From JBEKUY01 sp049514555 (GTDB lineage Bacteria > Acidobacteriota > Terriglobia > Acidiferrales > UBA7541): DNA of 64,000 nucleotides. The notes beneath the pieces are model-generated. The model saw only the letters and a list, made by a program, of their open reading frames with translations, was not told the DNA's origin and made no database searches. The stretch covers positions 1-64,000 of the forward strand of contig JBEKUY010000008.1 of assembly GCA_049514555.1 (NCBI GenBank). Direction: 5' to 3'. Below, piece by piece: positions 26,310-35,550 of this stretch; position 1 is the first letter of the stretch, and each line of letters starts with the position of its first letter. Made by a program: the position numbers and the translations under genes.

Positions 26310-28606
26310 TGCACCTCGAGGGCGCCGGTGGCGGCGGCCTTGTCTTTGTTGGCGTTTTCGATGAAGAGGGTGCGCGGGCCCGGAACGGCCGTGCTCGCAA
26401 TTTGCAAGATGAGATGGATGATGCCGAGTCCGGCGGGCTGGCGGGAAATGACGGAGACGTCGCCGGAGCCGGAGAGGACGTAATTCATGCTGGTGTCGAG
26501 GCCGCTTGAGGAAAAAACGCAAAGATCGGCGGTGGTGGATCCGGATGAGGGCCGCGCGAGGACGACGGGATTGCCGGCGAGCGTGCAGGAATTGGTGGAG
26601 GCGGAGAATGGCCCGAGGGCGGCGACGTCGAGATCGACGCTCGCGCCGGGCGTGGAGACGCCGGCGGTCGTGGGCTGAACGACAAGGATGTCGCGGTCGG
26701 TGGCGGAAGGCGAAGAAGATGTGAGCGAAATAGTCTCGTCGGATGCGAAGGGCGCAACGATGACGAGGGAAACCTGGTTCGAGGTCGAGTTGTCAGGGTT
26801 GCGCGCCTGAACGGAGAGGGTTCCGGCGGTGGCGACGTCAGAGGCATTGATCGGCGCGTCGCATTCGGACGATGACGAACACGTGGTCGTACGCGCGGCG
26901 TTGCCAATGAGAAGAGTCGAGCCCGGGCCGGGGCTCGACGGTGTGAAGCCGCTGCCTTCCACCTTGAGCGTGAAGCCCGAGGCCGCCCCGGCAAAGACGC
27001 TCGCGGGGAGCAGATTCGAAATGTTGGGGCCGCCGGCGATGGCGACGCTGGCAGAGCCGGTTTGCGAAGTATCCTCGGAACTTGTGGCCACAACCTGGAT
27101 GGAGTTGGGCGAGGGCGCAGCGAGGGGGGCGGCGTAGAGCCCGCTTGCGTCCACGGAGCCGCAGGGTTGGTTCGCGCAGGCGGGGCCCTGGATTTGCCAG
27201 ATGGCGTTTTGATCGTCGGTGCCGAGAACGGCGGCAGCGAAGGGCTGCGTGGCGCTGGGAGGCAGAGTGACGGCGGAAGGCGTGACGCTGACGACGATGT
27301 GCGAGATCACGGTGATCTGAGAAAAACCGATTTGCGCAGGCGCGGCCTGGCTCACGGCTTGGACCATGACGGGATTGGCCAAGGGGATGGCGCCGGGCGC
27401 GAGGTAATCGACTTGAGAAACGGAAGATGTGGTGATGCTTTGGCAGGGCGAAGAGCCAACGGCGCAGATTTGGCCGACGGAGGCGTTCCCCCCGGGAACG
27501 CCATTGACGCTCCAGGCGACGGAGATGTTCGCGGAGCCGGTGACTTGCACGAAGAGCGTGAGCCGGTGATTGGCAGCGCGCGTGGCGGAAGACGGAGAAA
27601 CCGTGACGGAGATCACCTGAGAGAGAGAGATGGTAAGCGCAGCTCTCTTGGAAGAGTCGGCGGCGGATGTGGCGGTAATGGTGACGCTCGCGGGATTGGG
27701 CGCGATAGCGGGGGCGATATAGCTCGCGGAAGTGGAGAATGTGCCGCCGCTCGAAGACGAAGAACCGGATGGGGATAGCGTGCCACAAGCCGAGCCGGAA
27801 CACCCGGCGCCGGAGAGATCCCAGGTGAGGGCGGGATTGGGACTCGATCCGGGCACGGGAATAAGCGTCGCGGTGATCTGCGCTGAGCCGCCGGTGAGAA
27901 GATTCGCGGGGCCGGAGAGAGTGAGCGTGAAAGTGCTGGTGAAATGGACGATGGCGCTCGATTGCTTGGAAGGATCGGCGGCGCTGGTGGCCACGATGGA
28001 AATTTCGGACGGGTTGGGAAGGTTTTGCGGCGCCGTGTAGGTGCCGCTCGAGTCGATCGAGCCGCAAGAGGCGGGGCAGGAAGCGCCCGAGAGGCTCCAG
28101 CGCACCGAGACGTCCGGCTGTCCGGCGCTGGAAACGGAAGCGGTGAATTTCTGCGTTGCGCCGAGCTCGACGTTGGATACGGGCGGCGCGACGGTCACGG
28201 AGATGTCGCTATGGATGGTGGTCTGCGCGGAGGCGGATTTGGTGGTGTCGGCCTGGCTCGTGGCGCTGACCGCCACTGTGGCGGGGGCAGGGACGCTGGG
28301 CGGGGCGACGTAGAGTCCCTGGGAGTTGATGGTGCCGGTAGCCGCGCCGCCGCCGGGGACGTTGTTGACGCTCCAGGTGACGGCAGTGTTTGTTGTGCCG
28401 CTGACGCTCGCAGTGAACTGTTGCGTCAGGCCGAGCAGGACGCTCGCCGTGCCGGGCGAGACCGTGACAGAGATGGAGGGAGGCGGAGGCGGCGGGGGCG
28501 CTACAGGGCCTGTGCCTCCCCCACCACAGCCCAGCGTGCACGCACCCGCCGTGAGAAGAGTGATCCGAAGTGAAGCGAGAGAAACGTCTTTGGGGAAAAG
28601 CCGCAC
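26306..28606 (-). CDS. Large Ig-repeat lipoprotein
   Basis: 766 aa starting at a GTG with AAGGGG 6 nt upstream. The signal ends in a lipobox T-L-G-C followed by Gly-rich and Pro-rich linkers, so the protein is probably lipid-anchored and surface-exposed. Five or six bacterial Ig-like repeats of about 90 aa follow, each starting ISVTVSP-like and containing a TWSVNGVPGG-type core. An IPT/TIG-like domain (about 535-620, ISNLLPASVFAG) and a C-terminal beta domain come next. It leads the operon with the membrane protein and the matrixin. It could be a scaffold, an adhesin or a protease substrate; these are inferences. Confidence 0.87.
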   Translation of the reverse strand: MRLFPKDVSLASLRITLLTAGACTLGCGGGGTGPVAPPPPPPPSISVTVSPGTASVLLGLTQQFTASVSGTTNTAVTWSVNNVPGGGAATGTINSQGLYVAPPSVPAPATVAVSATSQADTTKSASAQTTIHSDISVTVAPPVSNVELGATQKFTASVSSAGQPDVSVRWSLSGASCPASCGSIDSSGTYTAPQNLPNPSEISIVATSAADPSKQSSAIVHFTSTFTLTLSGPANLLTGGSAQITATLIPVPGSSPNPALTWDLSGAGCSGSACGTLSPSGSSSSSGGTFSTSASYIAPAIAPNPASVTITATSAADSSKRAALTISLSQVISVTVSPSSATRAANHRLTLFVQVTGSANISVAWSVNGVPGGNASVGQICAVGSSPCQSITTSSVSQVDYLAPGAIPLANPVMVQAVSQAAPAQIGFSQITVISHIVVSVTPSAVTLPPSATQPFAAAVLGTDDQNAIWQIQGPACANQPCGSVDASGLYAAPLAAPSPNSIQVVATSSEDTSQTGSASVAIAGGPNISNLLPASVFAGAASGFTLKVEGSGFTPSSPGPGSTLLIGNAARTTTCSSSSECDAPINASDVATAGTLSVQARNPDNSTSNQVSLVIVAPFASDETISLTSSSPSATDRDILVVQPTTAGVSTPGASVDLDVAALGPFSASTNSCTLAGNPVVLARPSSGSTTADLCVFSSSGLDTSMNYVLSGSGDVSVISRQPAGLGIIHLILQIASTAVPGPRTLFIENANKDKAAATGALEVQ

Positions 28607-28759
28607 GCGTGGCCCCTTTGCAGAAATGTGGCCAAGGAATTCGCAGAGAAATGGCGGAGCCTAAGAGCAAGCCGGCTGAGAACTCGCAGCGCCTGAAAGT
28701 GGCCGTAAAACAAGCGATTAGGCGAGATTGCGGGAAGTTGACGGGAGTACAGAAATAGA

Positions 28760-29287
28760 ATGGATGCGTTTCAATCGGGAACAGTCGGCGGCGAGGTTGT
28801 TCTGAAATGGAACGCGCCTGATGTGCGTGTTTCAGAATGGTGCGGCGATGGAAGGCCCGTACACGGGGGTTTCGTTGACTCGGCCGCTAGGCAGCAGAAT
28901 AATCGCGGGATGGCGCGGCCCGACGCAGTACGGCGTGTGAAAAGCTATTCGACGGCGACCGGCTACGTGTTTCAGTACTATTTCTTCGAGATGAATCGGC
29001 TCCAACATGGGGTGGACGCGGGGACGGAGTATGTGTACATGGTGTCGCCGGGCCGGCAGCCGGCGCATCCGCTGAAGATCCTTGTAGAGCGCGCGGCGGT
29101 GGAAGAATGGGGACGGCGAACCGGGCGTGAGTTGACGGGAACGGAAGAGTACGCCGTGGCGAAGATGCGGCTGTTTCAAGCCCTCGACGAGGAGACTGAG
29201 TTGGCGACTGAGCCTGGAGAGCGGTGGCCGAAAATGCGCGTGGACCGAACGAATCTCGTCGCGCTGCTCGAAGTGCTGGATATCTAA
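28760..29287 (+). CDS. Conserved hypothetical protein
   Basis: 175 aa, no signal peptide or membrane segment. The core RRVKSYSTATGYVFQYYF, GTEYVYMVSPGR and GTEEYAVAKMRLFQALDE looks like a conserved small cytosolic alpha/beta protein, but no characterised family is recognised. The ribosome binding site for the ATG at 28760 is poorly placed; an internal ATG at 28910 would begin just before the conserved core. The next gene (ECF sigma factor) starts 60-120 nt downstream on the same strand. Confidence 0.6.
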   Translation: MDAFQSGTVGGEVVLKWNAPDVRVSEWCGDGRPVHGGFVDSAARQQNNRGMARPDAVRRVKSYSTATGYVFQYYFFEMNRLQHGVDAGTEYVYMVSPGRQPAHPLKILVERAAVEEWGRRTGRELTGTEEYAVAKMRLFQALDEETELATEPGERWPKMRVDRTNLVALLEVLDI

Positions 29288-29403
29288 AGAGGCCACCCTT
29301 CGCCCGCCGCAGCGAGTGAACAGAAACAGCCTGCCGAGAAGGCCAGCATTTGAGTGAACCGAAGCACACTCCGTGGCGTCTTGCAGTTGTGCGGGGAGAA
29401 GGG

Positions 29404-29988
29404 ATGCAGGAGCTCACCCTTGCCGAGGAATTGCGCCAGGCGGAGCGTGCGGTGAGCGCAGACAAGGAGCGCACGCTCGCGGCCCGGGAATTCGAAGCGC
29501 GTCTTGAGGAGAACGCAGGGCTCGCGTTCCGGGTGGCGCGGGCGGTGCTGCACAACACCGCGGACGCGGAAGAGGTGGCCCAGGAAGCATTTCTTCGCGC
29601 GCACCGGAATGCCGGTCGGCTACGGGATGGCAGAAGCTTCCGCGCGTGGCTGGTGCGCATCACCTTCCGCATGGCGCTTGACCGCGCGCGAGCCATGCGC
29701 CGGCGGGAAAGGCGGGAGACGGACTGGGTCAGGAGCAGGCCGGATGTTTCTGCCGAGGATGCGGCAGCATCCGGCGAAATGAGGCGGCGCGTGAGGGAGG
29801 CGCTGGACAAACTCCCCGAGAAGTTCCGTTTGGCGTTGATCCTGACGGCGATCGAGGGACATAGCCTCGAGGAAGTGGCGGAGATGCTGGGAGTCCCGGA
29901 GGGAACGGTGAAATCGAGGCTGCACTTCGGTAGAAAGCAACTGGCGGAGCAATTGCGATGGCTTGCCGAGAATACGAAGAAGCGTTGA
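29404..29988 (+). CDS. ECF-type RNA polymerase sigma factor
   Basis: 194 aa from ATG 29404, which has GGGGAG 5 nt upstream; a TTG at 29350 would add 18 residues. Region 2 (VLHNTADAEEVAQEAFLRAH, then FRAWLVRITFRMALDRAR) and region 4 (LDKLPEKFRLALILTAIEGHSLEEVAEMLGVPEGTVKSRL, a helix-turn-helix) are both present, and region 3 is lacking as expected for the ECF group. It directs core polymerase to a stress or envelope regulon. The adjacent gene, overlapping by 31 nt, encodes a zinc-finger membrane anti-sigma factor, the usual partner. Confidence 0.94.
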   Translation: MQELTLAEELRQAERAVSADKERTLAAREFEARLEENAGLAFRVARAVLHNTADAEEVAQEAFLRAHRNAGRLRDGRSFRAWLVRITFRMALDRARAMRRRERRETDWVRSRPDVSAEDAAASGEMRRRVREALDKLPEKFRLALILTAIEGHSLEEVAEMLGVPEGTVKSRLHFGRKQLAEQLRWLAENTKKR

Positions 29989-30683
29989 GGGACTTGGCTG
30001 CCGGCCCGGGCGGCCCCGCCGTAGGCGGCGACGAAGCAGAACGGGAGGTGCGGCTGCGCGCGCACCTGGAGGCCTGCGCTGACTGCCACGCGACATTCGA
30101 GTACGAGAGGCAACTTTATGCGGCGATGGACGCGGCGCTTTGGGAAGAAGTGAACCTGGGCGTGCCGGGATCGCTTGCGGCGCGGGTTCACGCCGCGGCG
30201 GAAACGGATGCGGAGCAAGCGCGCGCAGTGTTCTGGCGCGCACCGGCGTTCGCAGCTTTAGCGGTTTTGAGTATCGTGCTCGCGGTTTTCATCGGCTTGC
30301 GCGGGAGGCACGGTGCGTCTCCACCTTCACAAACTGGAGTGAACGCGCCATCGATCGCAAGACAAACTGGTGCAAAGCAGGCTGGGCAGGCTGCGCGAGC
30401 GGCTGCGCCGGCAGAAGTTTTGGGCTTGGGGCATTCGGCCAGGGCGGCGCGTGTCGAGCAGCGGAAAGCGGCGGTGCGGGAGCCGCCCACGCTGGAAGTT
30501 CTTGTGCCCCCGGAAGAGCGGGCCGCGCTCCAGCAGTTCATTTCGCGCGTGCGCCAGCACGAGGAGCTCGGAGTGGCGTTTCTGAACTCTGTGGCCGAGA
30601 AGGAGGACGGGCCACAGCATGTGGCGCCACTGGAATTCGCGCGACTCGACGTGATGCCGATTGAGTTCGAGGACGAGGATTGA
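29958..30683 (+). CDS. Zinc-finger membrane anti-sigma factor
   Basis: 241 aa. The N-terminus carries the zinc-binding anti-sigma (ZAS/zf-HC2) motif, His36-x3-Cys40-x2-Cys43 with Cys3 upstream. One membrane segment follows (about 93-112, AFAALAVLSIVLAVFIGL) and then an Ala-rich extracytoplasmic part with a conserved LEVLVPPEERAALQQFISRV segment. It should hold the ECF sigma factor encoded just upstream until a signal outside the membrane releases it. The gene overlaps the sigma gene by 31 nt, so both are translated from one message. Confidence 0.9.
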   Translation: MACREYEEALRDLAAGPGGPAVGGDEAEREVRLRAHLEACADCHATFEYERQLYAAMDAALWEEVNLGVPGSLAARVHAAAETDAEQARAVFWRAPAFAALAVLSIVLAVFIGLRGRHGASPPSQTGVNAPSIARQTGAKQAGQAARAAAPAEVLGLGHSARAARVEQRKAAVREPPTLEVLVPPEERAALQQFISRVRQHEELGVAFLNSVAEKEDGPQHVAPLEFARLDVMPIEFEDED

Positions 30684-30753
30684 GAGCAAGACGTGCCCGA
30701 ATGAGATGGCCGCGAGAGACCCCGAGCCATGACCGTGATCTGAGGAGGAGAGA

Positions 30754-31356
30754 ATGAGGAAAGCAATGATCGCAGTGCTGTTTGCCGTGAGCGCGGCCGT
30801 GATGTTGCCACTGGCCGTGGGGCAGGAGAAACCGAAAACCAAGACGGAAGAACAGAGCCAGACGCAAGACCGGGTGGAAAAGAGGACGCCGCTCAAACTG
30901 CAAATCGTTTTTACGGAGTTCGACGGCGAGAGGAAGGTGAAAAGCCTGCCGTACACGCTTCTGACAAGCGCCGGTCCGGTTGTTCAATGGGCAAAGCTGC
31001 GGATGGGCAGCCGTGTGCCCGTCTACACGGGAAAAGAGGGGGGACTGCAGTACATTGATGTGGGCACGTATATCGATTCTTGGATCGTTGGCCCGGCAGA
31101 AGACGGCCGTTTCCGAGTGCAATTCACTCTGGAACGATCTTGGGTGGAAGGCGATGTACCGGTTGTGGTCGAGAGAACGGGGACGGAGCAAGGCGAGAAA
31201 TCGCCCCCTCAATTCAGGGAGCCGGTGATTCGCCAGTTCAAATCAGACCTGAATCTTGTAATGCACGATGACCAAACGGTTGAGAGCACACTGGCCACGG
31301 ATCCGCTGAGCGGGAAAGTGATCAAAGTAACAGTGACACTCAGCGTCGTGAAATAG
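30754..31356 (+). CDS. Secreted protein of unknown function
   Basis: 200 aa. Signal sequence about 1-23 (ending LAVGQ), a Lys/Glu/Gln-rich linker to about 45, then a beta-rich domain (TPLKLQIVFTEFDGERKVKSLPYTL, VGTYIDSWIVG, FTLERSW). The domain resembles those of other short Acidobacteria exported proteins but no named family is assigned. The ATG has a strong GGAGG. It follows the sigma/anti-sigma pair by 70 nt and ends 4 nt from a convergent gene, so it is probably the third gene of the ECF operon and may be a sensor or target of that system. Confidence 0.7.
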   Translation: MRKAMIAVLFAVSAAVMLPLAVGQEKPKTKTEEQSQTQDRVEKRTPLKLQIVFTEFDGERKVKSLPYTLLTSAGPVVQWAKLRMGSRVPVYTGKEGGLQYIDVGTYIDSWIVGPAEDGRFRVQFTLERSWVEGDVPVVVERTGTEQGEKSPPQFREPVIRQFKSDLNLVMHDDQTVESTLATDPLSGKVIKVTVTLSVVK

Positions 31357-31360
31357 GAAC

Positions 31361-32296
31361 TTATTGGGATCCGCTTGGCGAAAGAGCGGTGGCGAGGGCG
31401 GCGGGCAACTCGGGGTGGAGGAAGCGGTAGCCGAGGACGGACAGGCGGCTCGGGATGACGCGCTGGCTGGCGAGAAGGAGCGGGCGGGCCATTTCGCCGA
31501 GCGTCAAGCGCAGTGCCAGTGCCGGCACGGGAAGAAACGCGGGGCGATGGAGCGCGTGGGCTAAGGCGGAAGTGAACTCCGTGTTGCGGACGGGCGCAGG
31601 CGAGACCGCGTTGATGGGCCCGCTCGCGTCGTTGGTTTCCAGCACAAAACAAATGATCGAGACGGCTTCTTCGAGCGTCAGCCAGGGCACCCACTGGCGG
31701 CCCGAGCCCAGGCGTCCCCCGAGTCCCATTCGGAACGGCGGAAGCATGCGAGCGAGCGCGCCGCCGTGGCGCCCCAGAATCATGCCGAAGCGAAGCTGCG
31801 CGGCGCGCATGCCGAACCCCTCGGCGCAGACAGCCTCGGCCTCCCAAGCTTGACAGACTCCGGCGAGGAAATCGGCGCCGGGCGGGCTCGATTCGGTTAG
31901 TTCCTCATCGCCGCGGCTGCCGTAGTAGCCCACCGCGGAGGCGGACACCAGAATCTTCGGCCGGGGCTCGAGGCGCGAGATCGCGTTCACGAGATTACGC
32001 GTGGTGAAAATACGGCTCGTGAGAAGTTGAGCCTTGCGCTGCGGGTTCCATCGGCCGGAGGCAATGGACGCGCCAGCCAGGTGAACGACGGCTTCGGCGC
32101 CGGCGGCGATGCCGTGAAGCTCGCCCGTCGCCGGATTCCACCGCACGGGAATGCCACCCAGCCGATTCTCGCGGGCCCCGGGCAGCGGCGAGCTCCCCGG
32201 ACGAAGAAGCCGGCAAACGACGTGACCCGAGCCGAGCAGCGAGTGGACCAGCGCCTGGCCGACGAATCCCGAGGAGCCGGAGACAAGGATCTTCAT
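31361..32296 (-). CDS. TIGR01777-type NAD(P)-dependent epimerase
   Basis: 311 aa of the YfcH/SulA-like branch of the extended short-chain dehydrogenases. The N-terminal KILVSGSSGFVGQAL carries the GxxGxxG nucleotide loop (7-13). VVHLAGASIA and LVSASAVGYYGSRGDE with the catalytic Tyr region follow, then the branch-specific PFRMGLGGRLGSGRQWVPW and the DUF1731-like C-terminus (LLASQRVIPSRL). The substrate is unknown. The ATG is at 32296. It is convergent with the secreted ECF-operon protein (4-nt gap) and divergent from the M28B peptidase. Confidence 0.92.
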   Translation of the reverse strand: MKILVSGSSGFVGQALVHSLLGSGHVVCRLLRPGSSPLPGARENRLGGIPVRWNPATGELHGIAAGAEAVVHLAGASIASGRWNPQRKAQLLTSRIFTTRNLVNAISRLEPRPKILVSASAVGYYGSRGDEELTESSPPGADFLAGVCQAWEAEAVCAEGFGMRAAQLRFGMILGRHGGALARMLPPFRMGLGGRLGSGRQWVPWLTLEEAVSIICFVLETNDASGPINAVSPAPVRNTEFTSALAHALHRPAFLPVPALALRLTLGEMARPLLLASQRVIPSRLSVLGYRFLHPELPAALATALSPSGSQ

Positions 32297-32577
32297 GACA
32301 GGACGAAGGTAGTAAAGGAAGCGGAAGAGGTAAAGGAGAAAAAGGAGAAAGCTTTGCCCGCTCGGCGGAACCCTCCGAATCCGCAGCAGGGTCCGGGCGC
32401 AGACAGCGCACTGGGTGAGTAGGGCAGATGGAAGCGACGTCGCTCGCGATCCATTTTGGTCTCCCTGTTTTTCAGCCGCCCGGTAAGATAACGGCCAATT
32501 GATGGCATGGATGCGCGATGATGAGAATATATCGTACGCACTCTACATGAGCATCGAAGAGTGACCGGGAGGCCAAG

Positions 32578-34758
32578 ATGGATGGAAGGCGGCTGGCGGC
32601 GGTTGTAGCGTCCGCGGCGGCAATTTTCGTGGCAGTCGCGCTGGGCGCGAGTGCCCAACAGAAGGACAGTGGGCCGCAGAGCGAGCCAGGCGGGATTCGC
32701 GGCTTTGTGAGCGCGCACGTGGCAACCGAGCGCGAACTGGAACGCAAGCTGGAAGCCGTGCCCGATCCGGCGCACGCCGAAGCGGAGCTGGAGTTCCTGA
32801 CCTCGGCGCCGCACCTGGCGGGTACCGAGGCGAGCCGCAGTATCGCCGAGCATCTCCGCGACAAATTGCGGAGCTACGGATTCGACTCGGAGATCGCCGC
32901 GTATAAGGTGTGGCTGCCGATGCCGGTGAAGTTGGAACTCGAGATGACCGAGCCCGAGAAGATGGCCCTCGCGCGGCCGGAAGAGCCCATTGCCGAGGAC
33001 GCGGCCACGAACGATCCGCGCGCGGTGCCGGGGATGCATGGTTACTCCGCGCCTGGAGACGTGACGGCGCCGGTGGTCTACGTGAACTACGGCCTGCCGG
33101 ATGACTACAACAAGCTGGCGGAGATCGGAGTGAAGGTTGAAGGCAAAATCGCGTTGGCGCGCTACGGGAACAGCTACCGGGGTGTGAAAGTCCTCGTGGC
33201 GGAAGAGCACAAGTGCGCGGCCCTGATCCTCTATTCCGATCCGGCTGATGACGGCTACGTGCAGGGCGATCCGGTGCCGAAGGGGCCGTGGCGTCCGATG
33301 AGCGGGATCCAACGCGGATCGGTCCTGTACATCTTCCGGTATCCAGGCGATCCGCTCTCGCCGGGAAAACCGATGACGGATTCGAGGGCGAGCACGGCGG
33401 TTGAGGGTGCGTTCAGCCTGCCGCGGATACCCTCGCTGCCAATCTCGGCGAAAGATGCGCAAGAGCTGCTGTCGCGATTGGACGGGCCGAGGGTGCCGAA
33501 AGGCTGGCAGGGCGGGATGCCCTTCACCTATCACACCGGTCCGGGAAGGGCTGTGGCTCACCTGCAAGTGGAAATGGATGCGCAGAATCCAGTGCGAACG
33601 CTGTACGACGTCATCGGCAAGCTGCGCGGGAAGACCGACGATGAGTGGGTTGTGGCGGGAAATCACCACGACGCCTGGGTGCGCGGCGCGGTGGATCCGG
33701 GCAGCGGAACCGCTTCCATGCTCGAGGCGGCGCGCTCTCTCGGCACACTGGCCAAGGACGGCTGGAAGCCGCGGCGGACCATTGTGGTCTGTTTCTGGGA
33801 CGGCGAAGAGTTCGGCTTGCTGGGTTCCACCGCATGGGTGGAAGACCATGAAACGGAACTCAAACGCAAGGCCGCGGTGTACGTCAACGTGGATATGGGA
33901 GTGGCCGGGCCGAACTTTGGCGGTTCCGGGACACCTTCGCTGGCGCAAGTCGTGCGCGACGCGGCCCGGGAGGTGAAAGACCCAAAGACGGGGGGAAGCG
34001 TGTTCGAGGCCTGGCAGCATCAAAGAAAGGAGAAAGGGGGACGGGCGGAGGCAGCTCCGGAGGTGATGAAGACGGAAGCGGCGCCGGAGATGGGCGTGCT
34101 CGGGTCCGGGTCGGATTACACGCCGTTTTTCCAGCACGAAGGGATTCCTTCGCTGGACATGGGATTCGCGGGAGAATACGGCGTGTATCACTCGATGTAT
34201 GACGACTTTTTCTGGATGAAGCACTTCGGCGATCCGAACTTCGTCTATCACGCCGCGATGGGACGCATCGCGGGGCTCACCACGCTGCGGATGGCGGAGG
34301 CGGACGTGCTTCCTTTTGACTACGTGGCTTACGCGAATGCCGTTGAGAACGCAGAGAAACAGCTTGAGGCGGCCGCAAAGACGCAGGGCGCGCCGCTCGA
34401 GTTCGGCGGCCTGCGCGCGGCAGTTGCAGGAATGAAAGACGCGGCGACGAACGCGCAGCGCGCGGCTGAGGCCGCTTCGGTGAATGGATGTGAACGGGCT
34501 GCGTGCGAACGGCTGAACCGCGCCCTGGTGGAGGTCGAGCAGGCGCTGCTCGCGCCGGGAGGGTTGGGTGGGCGGCCATGGTACCGGCACACCATCTATG
34601 CGCCGGGGACGTACACCGGTTACGCGGCGGTGGTGTTGCCCGGAGTCAGAGAGGCGCTGGACCAGAAGAATTGGGATGGGGCCAAAAGAGAAGTGAGGGC
34701 GTTGGAGGCCGCGCTCTCGAGGGCCACGAAGAAACTCGAAGAAGCAGCAGGTGAATGA
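32578..34758 (+). CDS. Glutamate carboxypeptidase II-like M28B metallopeptidase
   Basis: 726 aa. Signal sequence about 1-27. A protease-associated domain is followed by the M28B catalytic domain and a C-terminal transferrin-receptor-like dimerisation domain, the same architecture as human PSMA/NAALADase. Zinc ligands and catalytic residues are visible: GNHHDAWV (His), AVDPGSG (bridging Asp), FWDGEEFGLLGS (catalytic Glu and ligand Glu), YVNVDMG (Asp), and GVYHSMYDD (His). The exported enzyme probably trims C-terminal acidic residues from peptides. The ATG has GGGAGG 5 nt upstream. moaD follows after about 70 nt. Confidence 0.94.
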   Translation: MDGRRLAAVVASAAAIFVAVALGASAQQKDSGPQSEPGGIRGFVSAHVATERELERKLEAVPDPAHAEAELEFLTSAPHLAGTEASRSIAEHLRDKLRSYGFDSEIAAYKVWLPMPVKLELEMTEPEKMALARPEEPIAEDAATNDPRAVPGMHGYSAPGDVTAPVVYVNYGLPDDYNKLAEIGVKVEGKIALARYGNSYRGVKVLVAEEHKCAALILYSDPADDGYVQGDPVPKGPWRPMSGIQRGSVLYIFRYPGDPLSPGKPMTDSRASTAVEGAFSLPRIPSLPISAKDAQELLSRLDGPRVPKGWQGGMPFTYHTGPGRAVAHLQVEMDAQNPVRTLYDVIGKLRGKTDDEWVVAGNHHDAWVRGAVDPGSGTASMLEAARSLGTLAKDGWKPRRTIVVCFWDGEEFGLLGSTAWVEDHETELKRKAAVYVNVDMGVAGPNFGGSGTPSLAQVVRDAAREVKDPKTGGSVFEAWQHQRKEKGGRAEAAPEVMKTEAAPEMGVLGSGSDYTPFFQHEGIPSLDMGFAGEYGVYHSMYDDFFWMKHFGDPNFVYHAAMGRIAGLTTLRMAEADVLPFDYVAYANAVENAEKQLEAAAKTQGAPLEFGGLRAAVAGMKDAATNAQRAAEAASVNGCERAACERLNRALVEVEQALLAPGGLGGRPWYRHTIYAPGTYTGYAAVVLPGVREALDQKNWDGAKREVRALEAALSRATKKLEEAAGE

Positions 34759-34827
34759 AGTGAAGGGTGTGAAAGTGCGCCGATTCGTTGGCCGGGGAGC
34801 CGGGCGGCGGTACAATTGGCCACTGCG

Positions 34828-35076
34828 ATGATGAAAGTCAAGGTGCTGTTTTTCGGGCGGTTGCGAGAAATTGTCGGGCGCGCCGAAGATGACGTGGAGA
34901 TCGGCGATGACGAGCGGCTCGCGGACCTGTTTGCGCGTTACGGCGCGCGGCACCCCGAGGCGGGGAGGCTGCGCGGCTCTTTGGTCGCGGCGGTGAATCA
35001 AGAGTTCGCGGCGTGGGACGCGCGGCTGCGGCACGGGGATGAAGTGGCGTTTCTGCCCCCGGTGAGCGGGGGATAG
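34828..35076 (+). CDS. moaD: Molybdopterin synthase sulfur-carrier subunit
   Basis: 82 aa beta-grasp protein. MKVKVLFFGRLREIVGRAEDDVEI opens it and PPVSGG closes it; the C-terminal Gly-Gly is thiocarboxylated and carries sulfur to the molybdopterin precursor. Two adjacent ATGs (34828 and 34831) are possible starts. moaE, which encodes the catalytic subunit, begins 4 nt after its stop. The two products form the heterotetrameric molybdopterin synthase in the cytosol. Confidence 0.95.
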   Translation: MMKVKVLFFGRLREIVGRAEDDVEIGDDERLADLFARYGARHPEAGRLRGSLVAAVNQEFAAWDARLRHGDEVAFLPPVSGG

Positions 35077-35079
35077 GAG

Positions 35080-35550
35080 ATGGCGCGGTTGAGCGAAGAC
35101 GTGTACCAGCTGGTGCGGGAGCCGATTGACGCGGCCGGCTTGGCGGCGCAGGTGAAGGCGCCGGAAGACGGAGCGGTGGCCACGTTCAACGGCATCGTGC
35201 GCAACCACTCGCGCGGGCGCCGCACCCTCTATCTCGAGTACGAAGCCTATGACGCGATGGCCCTCGCGAAGATGCGCGAGATTGTAAGCGAGATGCACCG
35301 CCAATTTGCCATCCATCGCGTGGCCATGGCCCACCGCCTAGGAAAACTCGAGATCGGCGAAACCAGCGTGTTCATCGCCGTCAGCGCCGCGCACCGCGGC
35401 CCGGCGCTGGATGCCTGCCGCTGGGCCATCGACACCCTGAAGAAGACGGTGCCCATCTGGAAGAAGGAGTACTTCGAGGATGGCGCTGTTTGGGCGGAAG
35501 GGGAAGTTCCGGCGGTTCCCGCGGCGATTCGTTCCGCCAAAGCGTCGTAA
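35080..35550 (+). CDS. moaE: Molybdopterin synthase catalytic subunit
   Basis: 156 aa. MoaE transfers two sulfurs from thiocarboxylated MoaD to cyclic pyranopterin monophosphate, making molybdopterin. Family features are GAVATFNGIVRNHSRGRRTLYLEYEAYDAMA, the VAMAHRLGKLEIGETSVFIAVSAAHR core, and DTLKKTVPIWKKEYFEDG with the conserved lysines. It follows moaD by 4 nt. The next gene, a VWFA protein, begins at the base after the moaE stop codon, so the three genes look like one transcript. No other moa genes are in the window. Confidence 0.95.
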   Translation: MARLSEDVYQLVREPIDAAGLAAQVKAPEDGAVATFNGIVRNHSRGRRTLYLEYEAYDAMALAKMREIVSEMHRQFAIHRVAMAHRLGKLEIGETSVFIAVSAAHRGPALDACRWAIDTLKKTVPIWKKEYFEDGAVWAEGEVPAVPAAIRSAKAS

